Shown piece by piece: positions 23,681 to 31,740 of a DNA stretch of 45,435 nt (position 1 is the stretch's first letter; each line of letters starts with the position of its first letter). This stretch comes from Syntrophomonadaceae bacterium (GTDB lineage Bacteria; Bacillota; Dethiobacteria; DTU022). The stretch lies in NCBI GenBank assembly GCA_007119965.1, contig SKOR01000021.1:1-45435 (forward strand), given 5' to 3'. The notes below the pieces were generated by a model that searched no databases, had not been told where the DNA came from, and worked only from the letters and a program-made list of their open reading frames with translations. Made by a program: the position numbers and the translations under genes.

Positions 23681-25483
23681 TTGCAAGAACAGGCAGCAGA
23701 GATCTATGAAAAACGAAAACATTATTTTTCAGAAAAACTGACGGAAGCCAGGAAAAAAATAGCTAACCTGGCCCAGCTGCGGTTGCTCGCTTTTTTGCCG
23801 GCTGCTTTTTTGCTCGGCTATAGTATTTACTCCGGCCGGGGGGAATATGCTTTATATGCCATGATTCCTTTCCTGGCTTTTATATTGCTGGTTATCATTT
23901 ACCGGCGCTTTTTGAATAACACGGCATACCTGGCAAACATGGTCAATATCAACCAGAAAAGCCTGCAAAGATTGTCCTGGCAGTGGCCTGGCTTTGCAGA
24001 AAAAGGCGAGCAATATGCCCGGCCCGAGCATCCTTACAGTATAGATCTCAACATCTTTGGCCAGGGCTCACTTTTTCAATATATCAACTCCACGGTTACC
24101 TCCGGCGGAGAAGAAGCTCTTACTGACCTGCTCAAGGGCCAGGAAGATCCGGCTTCAATTGGAGAAAGGCAGGAAAGTGTAAAAGAGCTGTCGGGAGCCC
24201 TGCCCTGGAGACAGCACTTCCAGGCTACCGGTATGGAAGCTGAGGTCAAAAAGGAAAACCCCGCCGACCTGATATCCTGGGCTAAAGATCGGCAAGTCGG
24301 CGCAAAATTTCCGGTTCTTTTGCTGCTGCTTCCCGGCATCACCCTCTTGCTGTTTTTACTCTATTACTTACAGTATCTTCCGCTGCCGCTGCCCCTGGTT
24401 CTTGTAGCCACTCAGTACGGAGTTCTGCTTTCTAACAGAAAAAAGATACACCGTGAATTTGACCGGACCCAAATGGCCTCGGATCGCTTGAAACAGTATG
24501 CTGCCGTATTGAAATGTATAGAGGATGCCAAATTTGAATCTTCCCGCCTCCGGCACCTGCAGGAGAGCCTTTCCGATGGCCGCCGAACAGCCTCCCTCCA
24601 AATTAGAGCTTTAGCAGGCATTGTGGAGCTGACGCAATTTCGCTACAGCCAACCGATTGTGTATTTTCCGGTTAATACTATTTTCTTTTGGGATTTGTTT
24701 ACAGCAAAAAAACTGGCTGCCTGGAAGAACTCTTCCGGAGCTTTCCTGGAAACCTGGCTCAATGTTATAAGCGAGGTTGAAGTTCACGCCAGCCTGGCGG
24801 GGTTGGCCCATGACAATCCCGGTTGGGTATACCCTGAAATTACGGCCGATTCTCCGTGTTTTCAAGCTTCTTCCCTCGGCCATCCCCTGATCAAGCCGGA
24901 ACACAGGGTATGCAACGATGTAAACCTGCCTTTACCCGGGACAGTTCTTATTATTACCGGTTCTAACATGTCCGGCAAGAGTACTTTGCTGAGAACAGTG
25001 GGGTTAAACCTGGTGCTGGCTTACGCCGGCGCCCCTGTCTGCGCTGCGGCCATGAAGGCCGCATGCCTGCCGATCTATTCCAAGATGCAGATCACTGATG
25101 ATCTGTCCCAGGGGGTGTCCACCTATTACGCGGAGCTGACCAGGATTAAAATGGTGATTGACGCGGCCAGGTCGGGGGAATCAATAATCTACCTGTTGGA
25201 CGAAATATTTAAGGGAACCAACTCCAAAGACAGGATTCTGGGCACTAAAGCTATCATCCGGATGCTATCCGGCTTGCCTTCCCTGGGGATGTTGACTACC
25301 CACGACCTTGAACTGGCAGCCCTCTCAGAAGAGAACCCCCAACTTATAAAAAATTATCACTTTGATGATCAGATAGAAAACGACAAGATCAGTTTTGATT
25401 ATAAGTTGAAAGCCGGGGTATCTACCAGCACCAACGCCATCGCCTTGATGAAGATGGTGGGTATTGATGTAGAAGAAATTTAA
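23681..25483 (+). CDS. Membrane-anchored MutS-family ATPase
   Basis: 600 residues. The C-terminal third is a complete MutS domain V: Walker A ITGSNMSGKSTLLRT near residue 427, the DDLSQGVSTYYAELTRIK switch, Walker B IIYLLDEIFKGTNSKDR and the LTTHDLEL H-loop. There is no mismatch-binding domain I and no Smr domain, so it is neither MutS1 nor MutS2. Instead there are two adjacent hydrophobic helices at about residues 30-72 and another pair at about 207-245, which should anchor it in the membrane. A role other than classical mismatch repair is likely but unproven. It starts at TTG 23681. Confidence 0.82.
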   Translation: MQEQAAEIYEKRKHYFSEKLTEARKKIANLAQLRLLAFLPAAFLLGYSIYSGRGEYALYAMIPFLAFILLVIIYRRFLNNTAYLANMVNINQKSLQRLSWQWPGFAEKGEQYARPEHPYSIDLNIFGQGSLFQYINSTVTSGGEEALTDLLKGQEDPASIGERQESVKELSGALPWRQHFQATGMEAEVKKENPADLISWAKDRQVGAKFPVLLLLLPGITLLLFLLYYLQYLPLPLPLVLVATQYGVLLSNRKKIHREFDRTQMASDRLKQYAAVLKCIEDAKFESSRLRHLQESLSDGRRTASLQIRALAGIVELTQFRYSQPIVYFPVNTIFFWDLFTAKKLAAWKNSSGAFLETWLNVISEVEVHASLAGLAHDNPGWVYPEITADSPCFQASSLGHPLIKPEHRVCNDVNLPLPGTVLIITGSNMSGKSTLLRTVGLNLVLAYAGAPVCAAAMKAACLPIYSKMQITDDLSQGVSTYYAELTRIKMVIDAARSGESIIYLLDEIFKGTNSKDRILGTKAIIRMLSGLPSLGMLTTHDLELAALSEENPQLIKNYHFDDQIENDKISFDYKLKAGVSTSTNAIALMKMVGIDVEEI

Positions 25484-25779
25484 CAAGAATGGCCTGCAAA
25501 AGGACGGCAAGCCTGGCAGTCCTGTGAAGCATATACTTCCCGCACTGCGTGAACAGCTTTCTCCGGCCGTCATTCAGGGCCCGTTTCTCCCCCCGTGCAA
25601 TATGGTGTGTAAATTTATTTATGGGGCAGGGCAGTAATATATGCTATTATATTTAATGTCAGTGATTCATCCGTGACCTGATTGAGATAGAAAACACTGA
25701 AACATGCAGAGAGATGGCACAATTAGAAAAGGATAGGCAGAAAGTACCTTTATATGCCTGGTTCTATTAGAAGCATGAT
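25484..25779. other. Intergenic region before the corrinoid operon
   Basis: 296 bases without a supported gene. An extended -10 (TG at 25642-25643, then TATTAT at 25645-25650) could start the downstream operon with a leader of about 160 bases. I looked for a cobalamin riboswitch (B12 box) and did not see one. Confidence 0.35.
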
Positions 25780-25815
25780 TTGGAATTAGATTATAAGGAG
25801 GGAAAAGCGGATACG

Positions 25816-26454
25816 ATGCCAGAAATCGTTGATAACTTCAAGAATGCTTTGCTTTCGAGTGACGAAGAAGGTGCATCCGCAATATTAGATCAATACCTGT
25901 TGAAGCATACACCGTTACAGTTTGTTGAAGAGATCGTGGTAAAAACGCTTGACGACATCGGCAGCGGCTGGGAAAATGGCGACTATGCTCTTTCCCAGGT
26001 ATACATGAGCGGCAGAATTTGTGAAGCCCTTCTGGACAGGGCTCTGCCTGATCAAAGCGGGCAGCGCTGGCATAAACCTAAAATGGCAATCGCTTTACTC
26101 AGCGATTATCACTCGCTTGGCAAAAAAATTGTTTACTCTGTTATGCGAGCAGGTGGCTTTCAGCTAGTAGATTACGGAAGAGTGGAAGTCGAAGAGTTGG
26201 TCGCCAGAGTTACGGAAGACCGTCTTGAAGTAATCATGATATCCGTGTTAATGCTTTCCTCGGCGCTGCAGGTTAAAGAAGTTGTCAGAAGGTTGAGCCC
26301 CCGCAGCGACAACCTGAAGATTGTAGTCGGAGGGGCGCCGTTCCGCCTGGATCGCCAGTTGTGGCAGGAGGTTGGTGCCGATGCGGTCGGTTACACGGCT
26401 TCAGATGCCCTCCATATAGCCAGCTCACTTCAAGGGGGTAAAGCGGATGAGTGA
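25816..26454 (+). CDS. Corrinoid (B12-binding) methyltransferase subunit
   Basis: 212 residues with the two-domain layout of MtaC/MtbC/MttC-type proteins. A helical cap (MPEIVDNFKNALLSSDEEG, VVKTLDDIGSGWENGDYALSQVYMSGRI) is followed by a Rossmann B12 domain. The cobalt-ligating motif DxHxxG is SDYHSLGKK with His99. The SxL (ISVLML) and GG (VVGGAPF) dimethylbenzimidazole-pocket motifs are present. ATG 25816 matches the family N-terminus; the GGAGGG at 25797-25802 is rather far (13 bases), and TTG 25780 is an alternative. It overlaps the next gene by eight bases. It is the only corrinoid carrier in the window and so a candidate partner for the MttB/MtbB enzymes. Confidence 0.88.
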   Translation: MPEIVDNFKNALLSSDEEGASAILDQYLLKHTPLQFVEEIVVKTLDDIGSGWENGDYALSQVYMSGRICEALLDRALPDQSGQRWHKPKMAIALLSDYHSLGKKIVYSVMRAGGFQLVDYGRVEVEELVARVTEDRLEVIMISVLMLSSALQVKEVVRRLSPRSDNLKIVVGGAPFRLDRQLWQEVGADAVGYTASDALHIASSLQGGKADE

Positions 26455-27508
26455 ACCAAAAATGACCTCGCTGCAGAGAGTGCTCACCACTCTCGGGCAT
26501 GAAGAGCCCGACCGGGTGCCACTTTTCCTGCTGCTGACCATGCATGGCGCAAAGGAACTGGGGCTCAGCATCAAAGACTATTTTTCCAAAGGAGAATATG
26601 TCGCTGAAGGGCAACTGCGCTTGCTTGAAAAATACGGGCATGACTGCCTTTACAGTTTCTTTTATGCACCTGTTGAAATTGAAGCCTGGGGCGGTGAAGT
26701 TCTCTACCAAGATGATGGGCCTCCCAATTCAGGACAACCATTTATTACCGATCCTTCAGCCATATCCAAATTAAAAATTCCCGATGTAAAAGAAACTCCC
26801 GCTCTGGCCAAGGTTCTGGAAGCAACCAGGCTGATGAAAAAAGAAATTGGTGATAAAGCGCCGATTATCGGGGTGGTCATGTCCCCCTTCTCATTGCCTG
26901 TAATGCAAACAGGTTTTGATGCCTATCTTGAGATGATTTATAAGGACCGGCCCCTGTTTAACAGCTTAATGGAGATTAATGAAGCCTTCTGTGTTAAGTG
27001 GGCCAACGCTCAACTTGAAGCGGGAGCAACCGCAATCTGCTATTTCGACCCGCTATCTTCTCCAACGATTATTCCCCGTGAGCTTTACCTGCAGACCGGC
27101 TACCATGTAGCGAAAAGGACTATTAGCCGTATTAATGGCGCAACGGCTACGCATATGGCCTCAGGCCGCGCACTCCCTATAATTGCCGATCTGACCGCGA
27201 CAAAAACTGCAGCCGTAGGAATCAGCGCCGCTGAGAATATTGGAGAGGTGAAGGAAGCCTGTCGTGGTAAGCTGACAGTTCTCGGGAACCTCAATGGCAT
27301 TGAAATGATTCATTGGGACCGGGCGGAAGTAAAAGCGGCAGTACAAAACGCTATCGCCGGCGCGGCATCCGGTGGTGGTTTCATCCTTTCTGACAATCAC
27401 GGCGAAATCCCTTATCAGGTGCCTGACGAAGTCCTGCTGGCTATCTCTGAAGCAGTGAACCATTTCGGTAATTATCCACTTGATTGGCTGGTGAAAGATG
27501 ATGACTAA
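26447..27508 (+). CDS. UroD/MtaA-type methylcobamide methyltransferase-like protein
   Basis: 353 residues of the uroporphyrinogen decarboxylase superfamily, in the branch that includes MtaA, MtbA and CmuA. MTSLQRVLTTLGHEEPDRVPLF is the typical opening. The gene overlaps the corrinoid gene, which argues for methyl transfer rather than haem synthesis. The MtaA zinc motif H-x-C...C appears altered: the first site reads THMASG (His236, Ala238) and the distal site DNHGE (His318), with no Cys at either. It may use another metal set or another acceptor. It overlaps the diguanylate cyclase gene at its 3' end. Confidence 0.82.
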   Translation: MSEPKMTSLQRVLTTLGHEEPDRVPLFLLLTMHGAKELGLSIKDYFSKGEYVAEGQLRLLEKYGHDCLYSFFYAPVEIEAWGGEVLYQDDGPPNSGQPFITDPSAISKLKIPDVKETPALAKVLEATRLMKKEIGDKAPIIGVVMSPFSLPVMQTGFDAYLEMIYKDRPLFNSLMEINEAFCVKWANAQLEAGATAICYFDPLSSPTIIPRELYLQTGYHVAKRTISRINGATATHMASGRALPIIADLTATKTAAVGISAAENIGEVKEACRGKLTVLGNLNGIEMIHWDRAEVKAAVQNAIAGAASGGGFILSDNHGEIPYQVPDEVLLAISEAVNHFGNYPLDWLVKDDD

Positions 27509-28976
27509 ACAGCAAATTGTGTTCTGCAGCAACTATCAGCAGGAGCTTGAGAAACTTAATCTGCAGGCCGTGTACAACGATCTCCAGGTGGCCTATTTCC
27601 CCAGCCGTTGTGGAATGCCACCTGTTGAGTGGTCGGCACTAAAAAATGAACTGCTCGGTGAAACCAACTACGAAAGTTTGCATGTCGTCAGCTGTGGCAG
27701 TATTAAGGGCCTGCCGGCCGAGCAGCGGATAACTGATCGGCACTATAGCAATAATCGGAAACAATGTTTTCTTCTGATTACCAACCCGGATCTGGCAGAA
27801 TGCTATATCCAAAAGGGCTACTACCTGGTTACGCCGGGTTGGCTTAAGCAGTGGCGGGACATTCTTGACCGGTGGGGGTTTGATCAGCATACAGCCAGAG
27901 CATTTTTTAAGGAAGCAGCGCAGGCCATCATGCTGCTCGATACAGGTGTTGACCCGAAAGCAGAGTCGAACCTGACCGAATTTGCTTTGTATGTTGATCG
28001 CCCTTCCGAGATTATTACCGTAGGACTTGACTATTTGGAGCTGCTGCTTAGAAACACTGTTTTGAAAAGCCGCATTGAGGCAGCTTCCAGCTTTGAAAAG
28101 GAAAATCTGGCCGCCAGCCGTAAAGAGCTTGCCGACTTTGTAATGGCCCTCGACCTGTTGAACTCTTTAGCCAGGGTCCGCCAGGAAGATCTGGTTTTAG
28201 AAAGTATCCGGGAAATGTTCACCATGCTTTTTGCTCCACAGGAGATTATCTTCAGGCCTGCTGATCAAGTTGGTCCGGTTAGCCATCCGACAAGCTATGG
28301 TGACGGGTTTGTAGTTCCGGTAAACGGCAGCGGAGGCCTGCTAGGCGAGATTGAAGTAAAAGGCTTAAACCAACCTCAATATCTTGAACAGTATATGAAA
28401 ATTGCAGCCCGGATTGTTAATATTTGTGGGCTGACGATTGAAAATGCCCGGCATTACCAGAGAATTAAAGATCTGTCTGATACTGATGGGCTGACCGGCA
28501 TTTCTAACCGCCGCAAGCTTGAAGAGCATTTAACAAATGAATGGAGAAGGATGCAGCGTGAAGAAAGGCCCCTTGCCTTGCTCATGTGCGATATCGATTA
28601 CTTCAAAAGCTATAATGATCTCTACGGGCATCAGGCCGGGGATGATTGTCTCCGGGCGGTAGCAAAAGTTCTCGACGATCACTGCCGGAGGGGTGGCGAT
28701 CTCGCCGCACGTTTCGGTGGTGAAGAATTTACAGTTGTGCTGCCGTCAGTTACCCTCAAGGGCGCTGGACAGCTGGCCGAGGAAATCAGGCAGTCTACAG
28801 GGGCGCTGAAACTTAAACATGAAGGTTCTTCAGTTAGCAAATACATAACGTTAAGCATCGGGGCAGCCAGTATAGTGCCTTCAGCAGAATCCTCAAAAGA
28901 AGAGCTTATGGCCCTGGCGGATAAAGCCCTTTATACAGCAAAATCTGCCGGCAGAAACAGGGTTGTTCTTGCCTAG
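27498..28976 (+). CDS. Diguanylate cyclase with an N-terminal DUF1638-like region
   Basis: 492 residues. The N-terminal ~190 residues (IVFCSNYQQELEKL, HVVSCGSIKGLPAEQ, MLLDTGVDPKAESNLTEFAL) resemble DUF1638, a family often found beside corrinoid methyltransferases; this match is tentative. A short coiled coil and a GAF-like region (about 212-320) follow. The GGDEF domain has an active site GGEEF at 407-411 and an intact inhibitory RxxD site (RGGD, 398-401), so product-inhibited c-di-GMP synthesis is expected. The ATGATG start overlaps the methyltransferase stop by 11 bases, implying coupled translation. It ends in TAG. Confidence 0.85.
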   Translation: MMTKQQIVFCSNYQQELEKLNLQAVYNDLQVAYFPSRCGMPPVEWSALKNELLGETNYESLHVVSCGSIKGLPAEQRITDRHYSNNRKQCFLLITNPDLAECYIQKGYYLVTPGWLKQWRDILDRWGFDQHTARAFFKEAAQAIMLLDTGVDPKAESNLTEFALYVDRPSEIITVGLDYLELLLRNTVLKSRIEAASSFEKENLAASRKELADFVMALDLLNSLARVRQEDLVLESIREMFTMLFAPQEIIFRPADQVGPVSHPTSYGDGFVVPVNGSGGLLGEIEVKGLNQPQYLEQYMKIAARIVNICGLTIENARHYQRIKDLSDTDGLTGISNRRKLEEHLTNEWRRMQREERPLALLMCDIDYFKSYNDLYGHQAGDDCLRAVAKVLDDHCRRGGDLAARFGGEEFTVVLPSVTLKGAGQLAEEIRQSTGALKLKHEGSSVSKYITLSIGAASIVPSAESSKEELMALADKALYTAKSAGRNRVVLA

Positions 28977-29273
28977 CCCTCGCGTTTTTTAAATATTACC
29001 GATTCTCCGGCTGCTGCCCGGGAATATAGAAAGGCAGGCGGTCCGGAAGCAGTTCAATGTGCAGGAGTGCCGGGGCCCTTTTCCCCCGGTAATTCCAGCC
29101 AGGCGGTTAACCGGGTTGTGTGCGATGGCCGTTCCGGAGGATCCCCTTGCAAAAGCCGCCTTCAGGCGCTTAAAAAAAGAAACTTCACCACCTCTCGCCA
29201 CCAAACACAGGTATGCTATAATTAAATTGACGCAAAAAAGATTCCGGAACACCTGGAGAAAAGGAGGAACTCC
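28977..29273. other. Intergenic region before the lipoprotein gene
   Basis: 297 bases without a supported gene or a clear terminator. The only signal is an extended -10, TGCTATAAT (29214-29222), about 50 bases before ATG 29274, with no good -35 box. AAAGGAGGA at 29260-29268 is the ribosome binding site of the lipoprotein. Confidence 0.4.
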
Positions 29274-29633
29274 ATGCTTAGGCTTAGAGCCTTCTTGACC
29301 CTGGCCCTTGCAGTATTGCCTTTTATATTCCTGGGAGGTTGTGGGTTGTTTAGCGAAAAAGCCCGGGAGATCGAGCCGGCTCCGGAAAAAGCTGACCTGC
29401 CCGAATGGCTCCGGCTTTCCCATCGCCAGGCAGGTGCACTAAACTTCGATTACGTGCCGCTCGACCTTGATGAACTGGAGGCCCTGGTTGAGAGCAGCGC
29501 TGAAGCCACGGAAAAGGATTCTTCTTCAGGGGCCGGTGCAAGCTCCCCAAAACCGAACCCCACGGGAAGCCCCTATGAAGCGGGCACCCTTGCCGACATG
29601 ATCTGGCAGCAAAAGCAAAAAAATAAACAGTAG
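29274..29633 (+). CDS. Small lipoprotein
   Basis: 119 residues. A signal peptide with MLRLR, a hydrophobic core and the lipobox LGGC (Cys at residue 25) predicts lipid anchoring to the outer face of the membrane. The rest is acidic and low-complexity (EKDSSSGAGASSPKPNPTGS) with a conserved-looking segment LPEWLRLSHRQAGALNFDYVPLDLDELE. No known domain is recognised. It has a strong ribosome binding site and ends in TAG. Confidence 0.72.
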   Translation: MLRLRAFLTLALAVLPFIFLGGCGLFSEKAREIEPAPEKADLPEWLRLSHRQAGALNFDYVPLDLDELEALVESSAEATEKDSSSGAGASSPKPNPTGSPYEAGTLADMIWQQKQKNKQ

Positions 29634-29779
29634 CATACCCATAGCAGGGGACCGCAGGCCTCGCTTGCCAAACGTGAACTAAGCTTCAAAGTGTTTATTA
29701 AGCAGGCCGTATTGTCGATACGGTTAAGCTAAACTATATTGCAACCGAGTCAAAAAAGATTATAAAGGGGAGGCGCTCA

Positions 29780-31195
29780 GTGACTTATAAGGCAGTTATT
29801 TTAGGTGCCGGCCCGGGCGGGGCGGTTTTAGCGCGTGACCTGGCGCAAAACGGAATTGACGTTACTATTTTTGAGCAGAACACCTTTAAGCAGCTGGGCC
29901 ATGACTGGTCAGATGCAGTGGAAGTATCTGCCCTGAAAGCAGCGGGGCTTGAAATGCCGACGCTTAAAGGGCTGCAGTGGAAAGGTTCCCTGGTTAAAGA
30001 GATGCCGGGAGGCAGCGGAGTTTTTGAAAAACATGCCGTGCCCCGGTTGAGGGTATATTCACCCGGTAAAAAAAGTTATAAAGATATCGAGTTCAAAATG
30101 ATTACCACAGACCGCCGCCGCCTGAGCCAGGTCCTTGTTGAACAGGCCGAAGCAGCCGGAGCAGAAATTAAATACCGCCACCGGGGGAAAGGGCTGCTGT
30201 TTCGGGAAAGCGGCACTGAGACTCTCGAAGGGTTGGAAGTTTACGGTCTTACGGTGCAGAACATCGAAACTGGCGAAGAAATCAAAGCTGAAGCCGATAT
30301 TGTAATAGAGTCGTCCGGTTTCCAGTCAATCCTGCGCAAAAGCCTGCCTGCTTACAGCGGTCTGGCCGATCCCTTTGAACCCGGCGATTTTGCGCTTGTT
30401 CACAGGGAAGTGCGGCCTTACCGGCCAGAAACTGAAGCAGAGATCATTGAGCCGGGCTCGGCGGCTGAAATAATCCCGGATCATTACCGCTACGGTTACA
30501 ACACCGGTTACCAGTGGACCCATATCCATAACGAAGAGCAGATCGATGTTGGGGCAGGAGTTAAAAGTGATCTTCCGGGCGTTGATCCAAAAGATATAAT
30601 TGAAGATTTTATTGCAGACCATCCGGCAATAAAAGAAGGGCAAATCAGGGGCGGAAGAAGTTTGTGCATTGTGGGGCGCCCCCTGACAAACTTCGTTGCC
30701 CGGGGCTTTATTGTGATCGGCGATGCAGCATCTACTTCGGTGCCGACTACCGGCTGCGGGGCCGGTTCAGCCATTTACGCTGGTCTCTGGGGTGCGGAAG
30801 TAATTATTGAAGCCGCTGCAGAAGAAAGGAATGATCTTGAAAAGCTGTGGGCAATCAACCGGAAGTTTTATCTTGAAAGCCACCGCGGCCCTTCATTTGC
30901 TGCCCTTTCAGAACTGCGGATCATGCTGCAGACCCTAACCCACGAGGAGCTTGATTTTTTATACAGCCAGGATCTTCTTGACGCCGTTACTTTACAAAAT
31001 GCAGTTAATGGCTGTTTCACCCCACCCGGTTTTGCAAAGAAGCTTAAGTCGCTGCGAGGCGGACTGGCCAGGCCTTCAATACTGGTTAAGCTTAACCGTG
31101 CGATCACTTCAGCTGCCCGGGTTTACGGGCACTGCCGCAACTACCCGCCCGCCTGGGATGCCGAAGCCTACAGGCAATGGAAAGCGAGATTGTGA
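29780..31195 (+). CDS. FAD-dependent oxidoreductase of the geranylgeranyl-reductase type
   Basis: 471 residues. The N-terminal dinucleotide fold VILGAGPGGAVLARDLAQNGIDVTIFEQ binds FAD. The second FAD motif is FIVIGDAASTSVPTTGCGAGSAI near residue 310, giving the GD...P...G pattern of the p-hydroxybenzoate hydroxylase/geranylgeranyl reductase group. GTG 29780 follows AAAGGGGAGG. No isoprenoid or quinone genes are adjacent, so the substrate is open; reduction or hydroxylation of a lipid or quinone is a guess from the family. Confidence 0.8.
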   Translation: MTYKAVILGAGPGGAVLARDLAQNGIDVTIFEQNTFKQLGHDWSDAVEVSALKAAGLEMPTLKGLQWKGSLVKEMPGGSGVFEKHAVPRLRVYSPGKKSYKDIEFKMITTDRRRLSQVLVEQAEAAGAEIKYRHRGKGLLFRESGTETLEGLEVYGLTVQNIETGEEIKAEADIVIESSGFQSILRKSLPAYSGLADPFEPGDFALVHREVRPYRPETEAEIIEPGSAAEIIPDHYRYGYNTGYQWTHIHNEEQIDVGAGVKSDLPGVDPKDIIEDFIADHPAIKEGQIRGGRSLCIVGRPLTNFVARGFIVIGDAASTSVPTTGCGAGSAIYAGLWGAEVIIEAAAEERNDLEKLWAINRKFYLESHRGPSFAALSELRIMLQTLTHEELDFLYSQDLLDAVTLQNAVNGCFTPPGFAKKLKSLRGGLARPSILVKLNRAITSAARVYGHCRNYPPAWDAEAYRQWKARL

Positions 31196-31266
31196 AGGTT
31201 GCCCCTTTCGCCATTTGCGGCGGCAGGATTCGATAATCGCTGCAGTTAAGGGTGCTTTCACTTTCT

Positions 31267-31581
31267 TTATTGCTTCCAGGAGCAGTCTGGATCATATCCT
31301 TTCATGGCAATTCTTTTAAACAGGGTCCCCTTCAGGTAAAGGGTAATGTGATCTGTCTTTTTCTCTAACACCCTGGCGATATATACCTTCAGGTTGTCTT
31401 GATTAAACACCAAATATTTTGCCACTTTGTCTTTAGGTTTTCCGTAATCAATAATAGCCTCGGTAAATGAACAACCTCCGCAGCAGCCGCCGCCGCGGCT
31501 TAAAATTACATCAATAGTTACGGTATCCTTATTTTTTGCGGATAGCCATTTTATTAAAGCAGGCTCAACAGTCAAATTCAA
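31267..31581 (-). CDS. CC/Se-motif family protein (cysteine form)
   Basis: 104 residues. Starts at TTG 31581 eight bases after GGAGGG on the minus strand. The central motif RGGGCCGGCSF holds adjacent cysteines, the pattern of the small CC/Se-motif family in which some members have selenocysteine in this position. Here both are Cys codons. The fold may resemble HesB/IscA-type proteins. A redox or sulfur/selenium-related role is only an inference. It lies directly downstream of cstA on the same strand but beyond cstA's terminator. Confidence 0.65.
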   Translation of the reverse strand: MNLTVEPALIKWLSAKNKDTVTIDVILSRGGGCCGGCSFTEAIIDYGKPKDKVAKYLVFNQDNLKVYIARVLEKKTDHITLYLKGTLFKRIAMKGYDPDCSWKQ

Positions 31582-31687
31582 GAATAGCCCTCCTGTCGCC
31601 TAACCGTTTGATCAGGCTGTTTGCTATTTCAAGTCTCTCTCACGTAGCAGGCATGTGCTGCTTATCCAGCCAACGAAGTTTGATCAT

Positions 31688-31728
31688 AAAAAAAGCGCCT
31701 CCTCCCGCTATTGAAACGGGAGGAGGTT
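31688..31728 (-). terminator. Rho-independent terminator of cstA
   Basis: CCTCCTCCCG (31698-31707) pairs with CGGGAGGAGG (31717-31726). On the minus strand the stem is followed by GCGC and a run of seven Ts. Confidence 0.88.
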
Positions 31729-31740
31729 GTAATGATCTGA

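Noticed and set aside
23681-25483. Assignment as mutS or mutS2
   Set aside because: The mismatch-binding domain of MutS and the Smr domain of MutS2 are both missing, and membrane helices are present.
25484-25815. Cobalamin riboswitch upstream of the corrinoid gene
   Set aside because: No B12-box or adjacent conserved stems could be seen.
26447-27508. Assignment as uroporphyrinogen decarboxylase (hemE)
   Set aside because: It overlaps a corrinoid carrier gene and has no haem-synthesis neighbours; the sequence fits the methyltransferase branch of the superfamily better.
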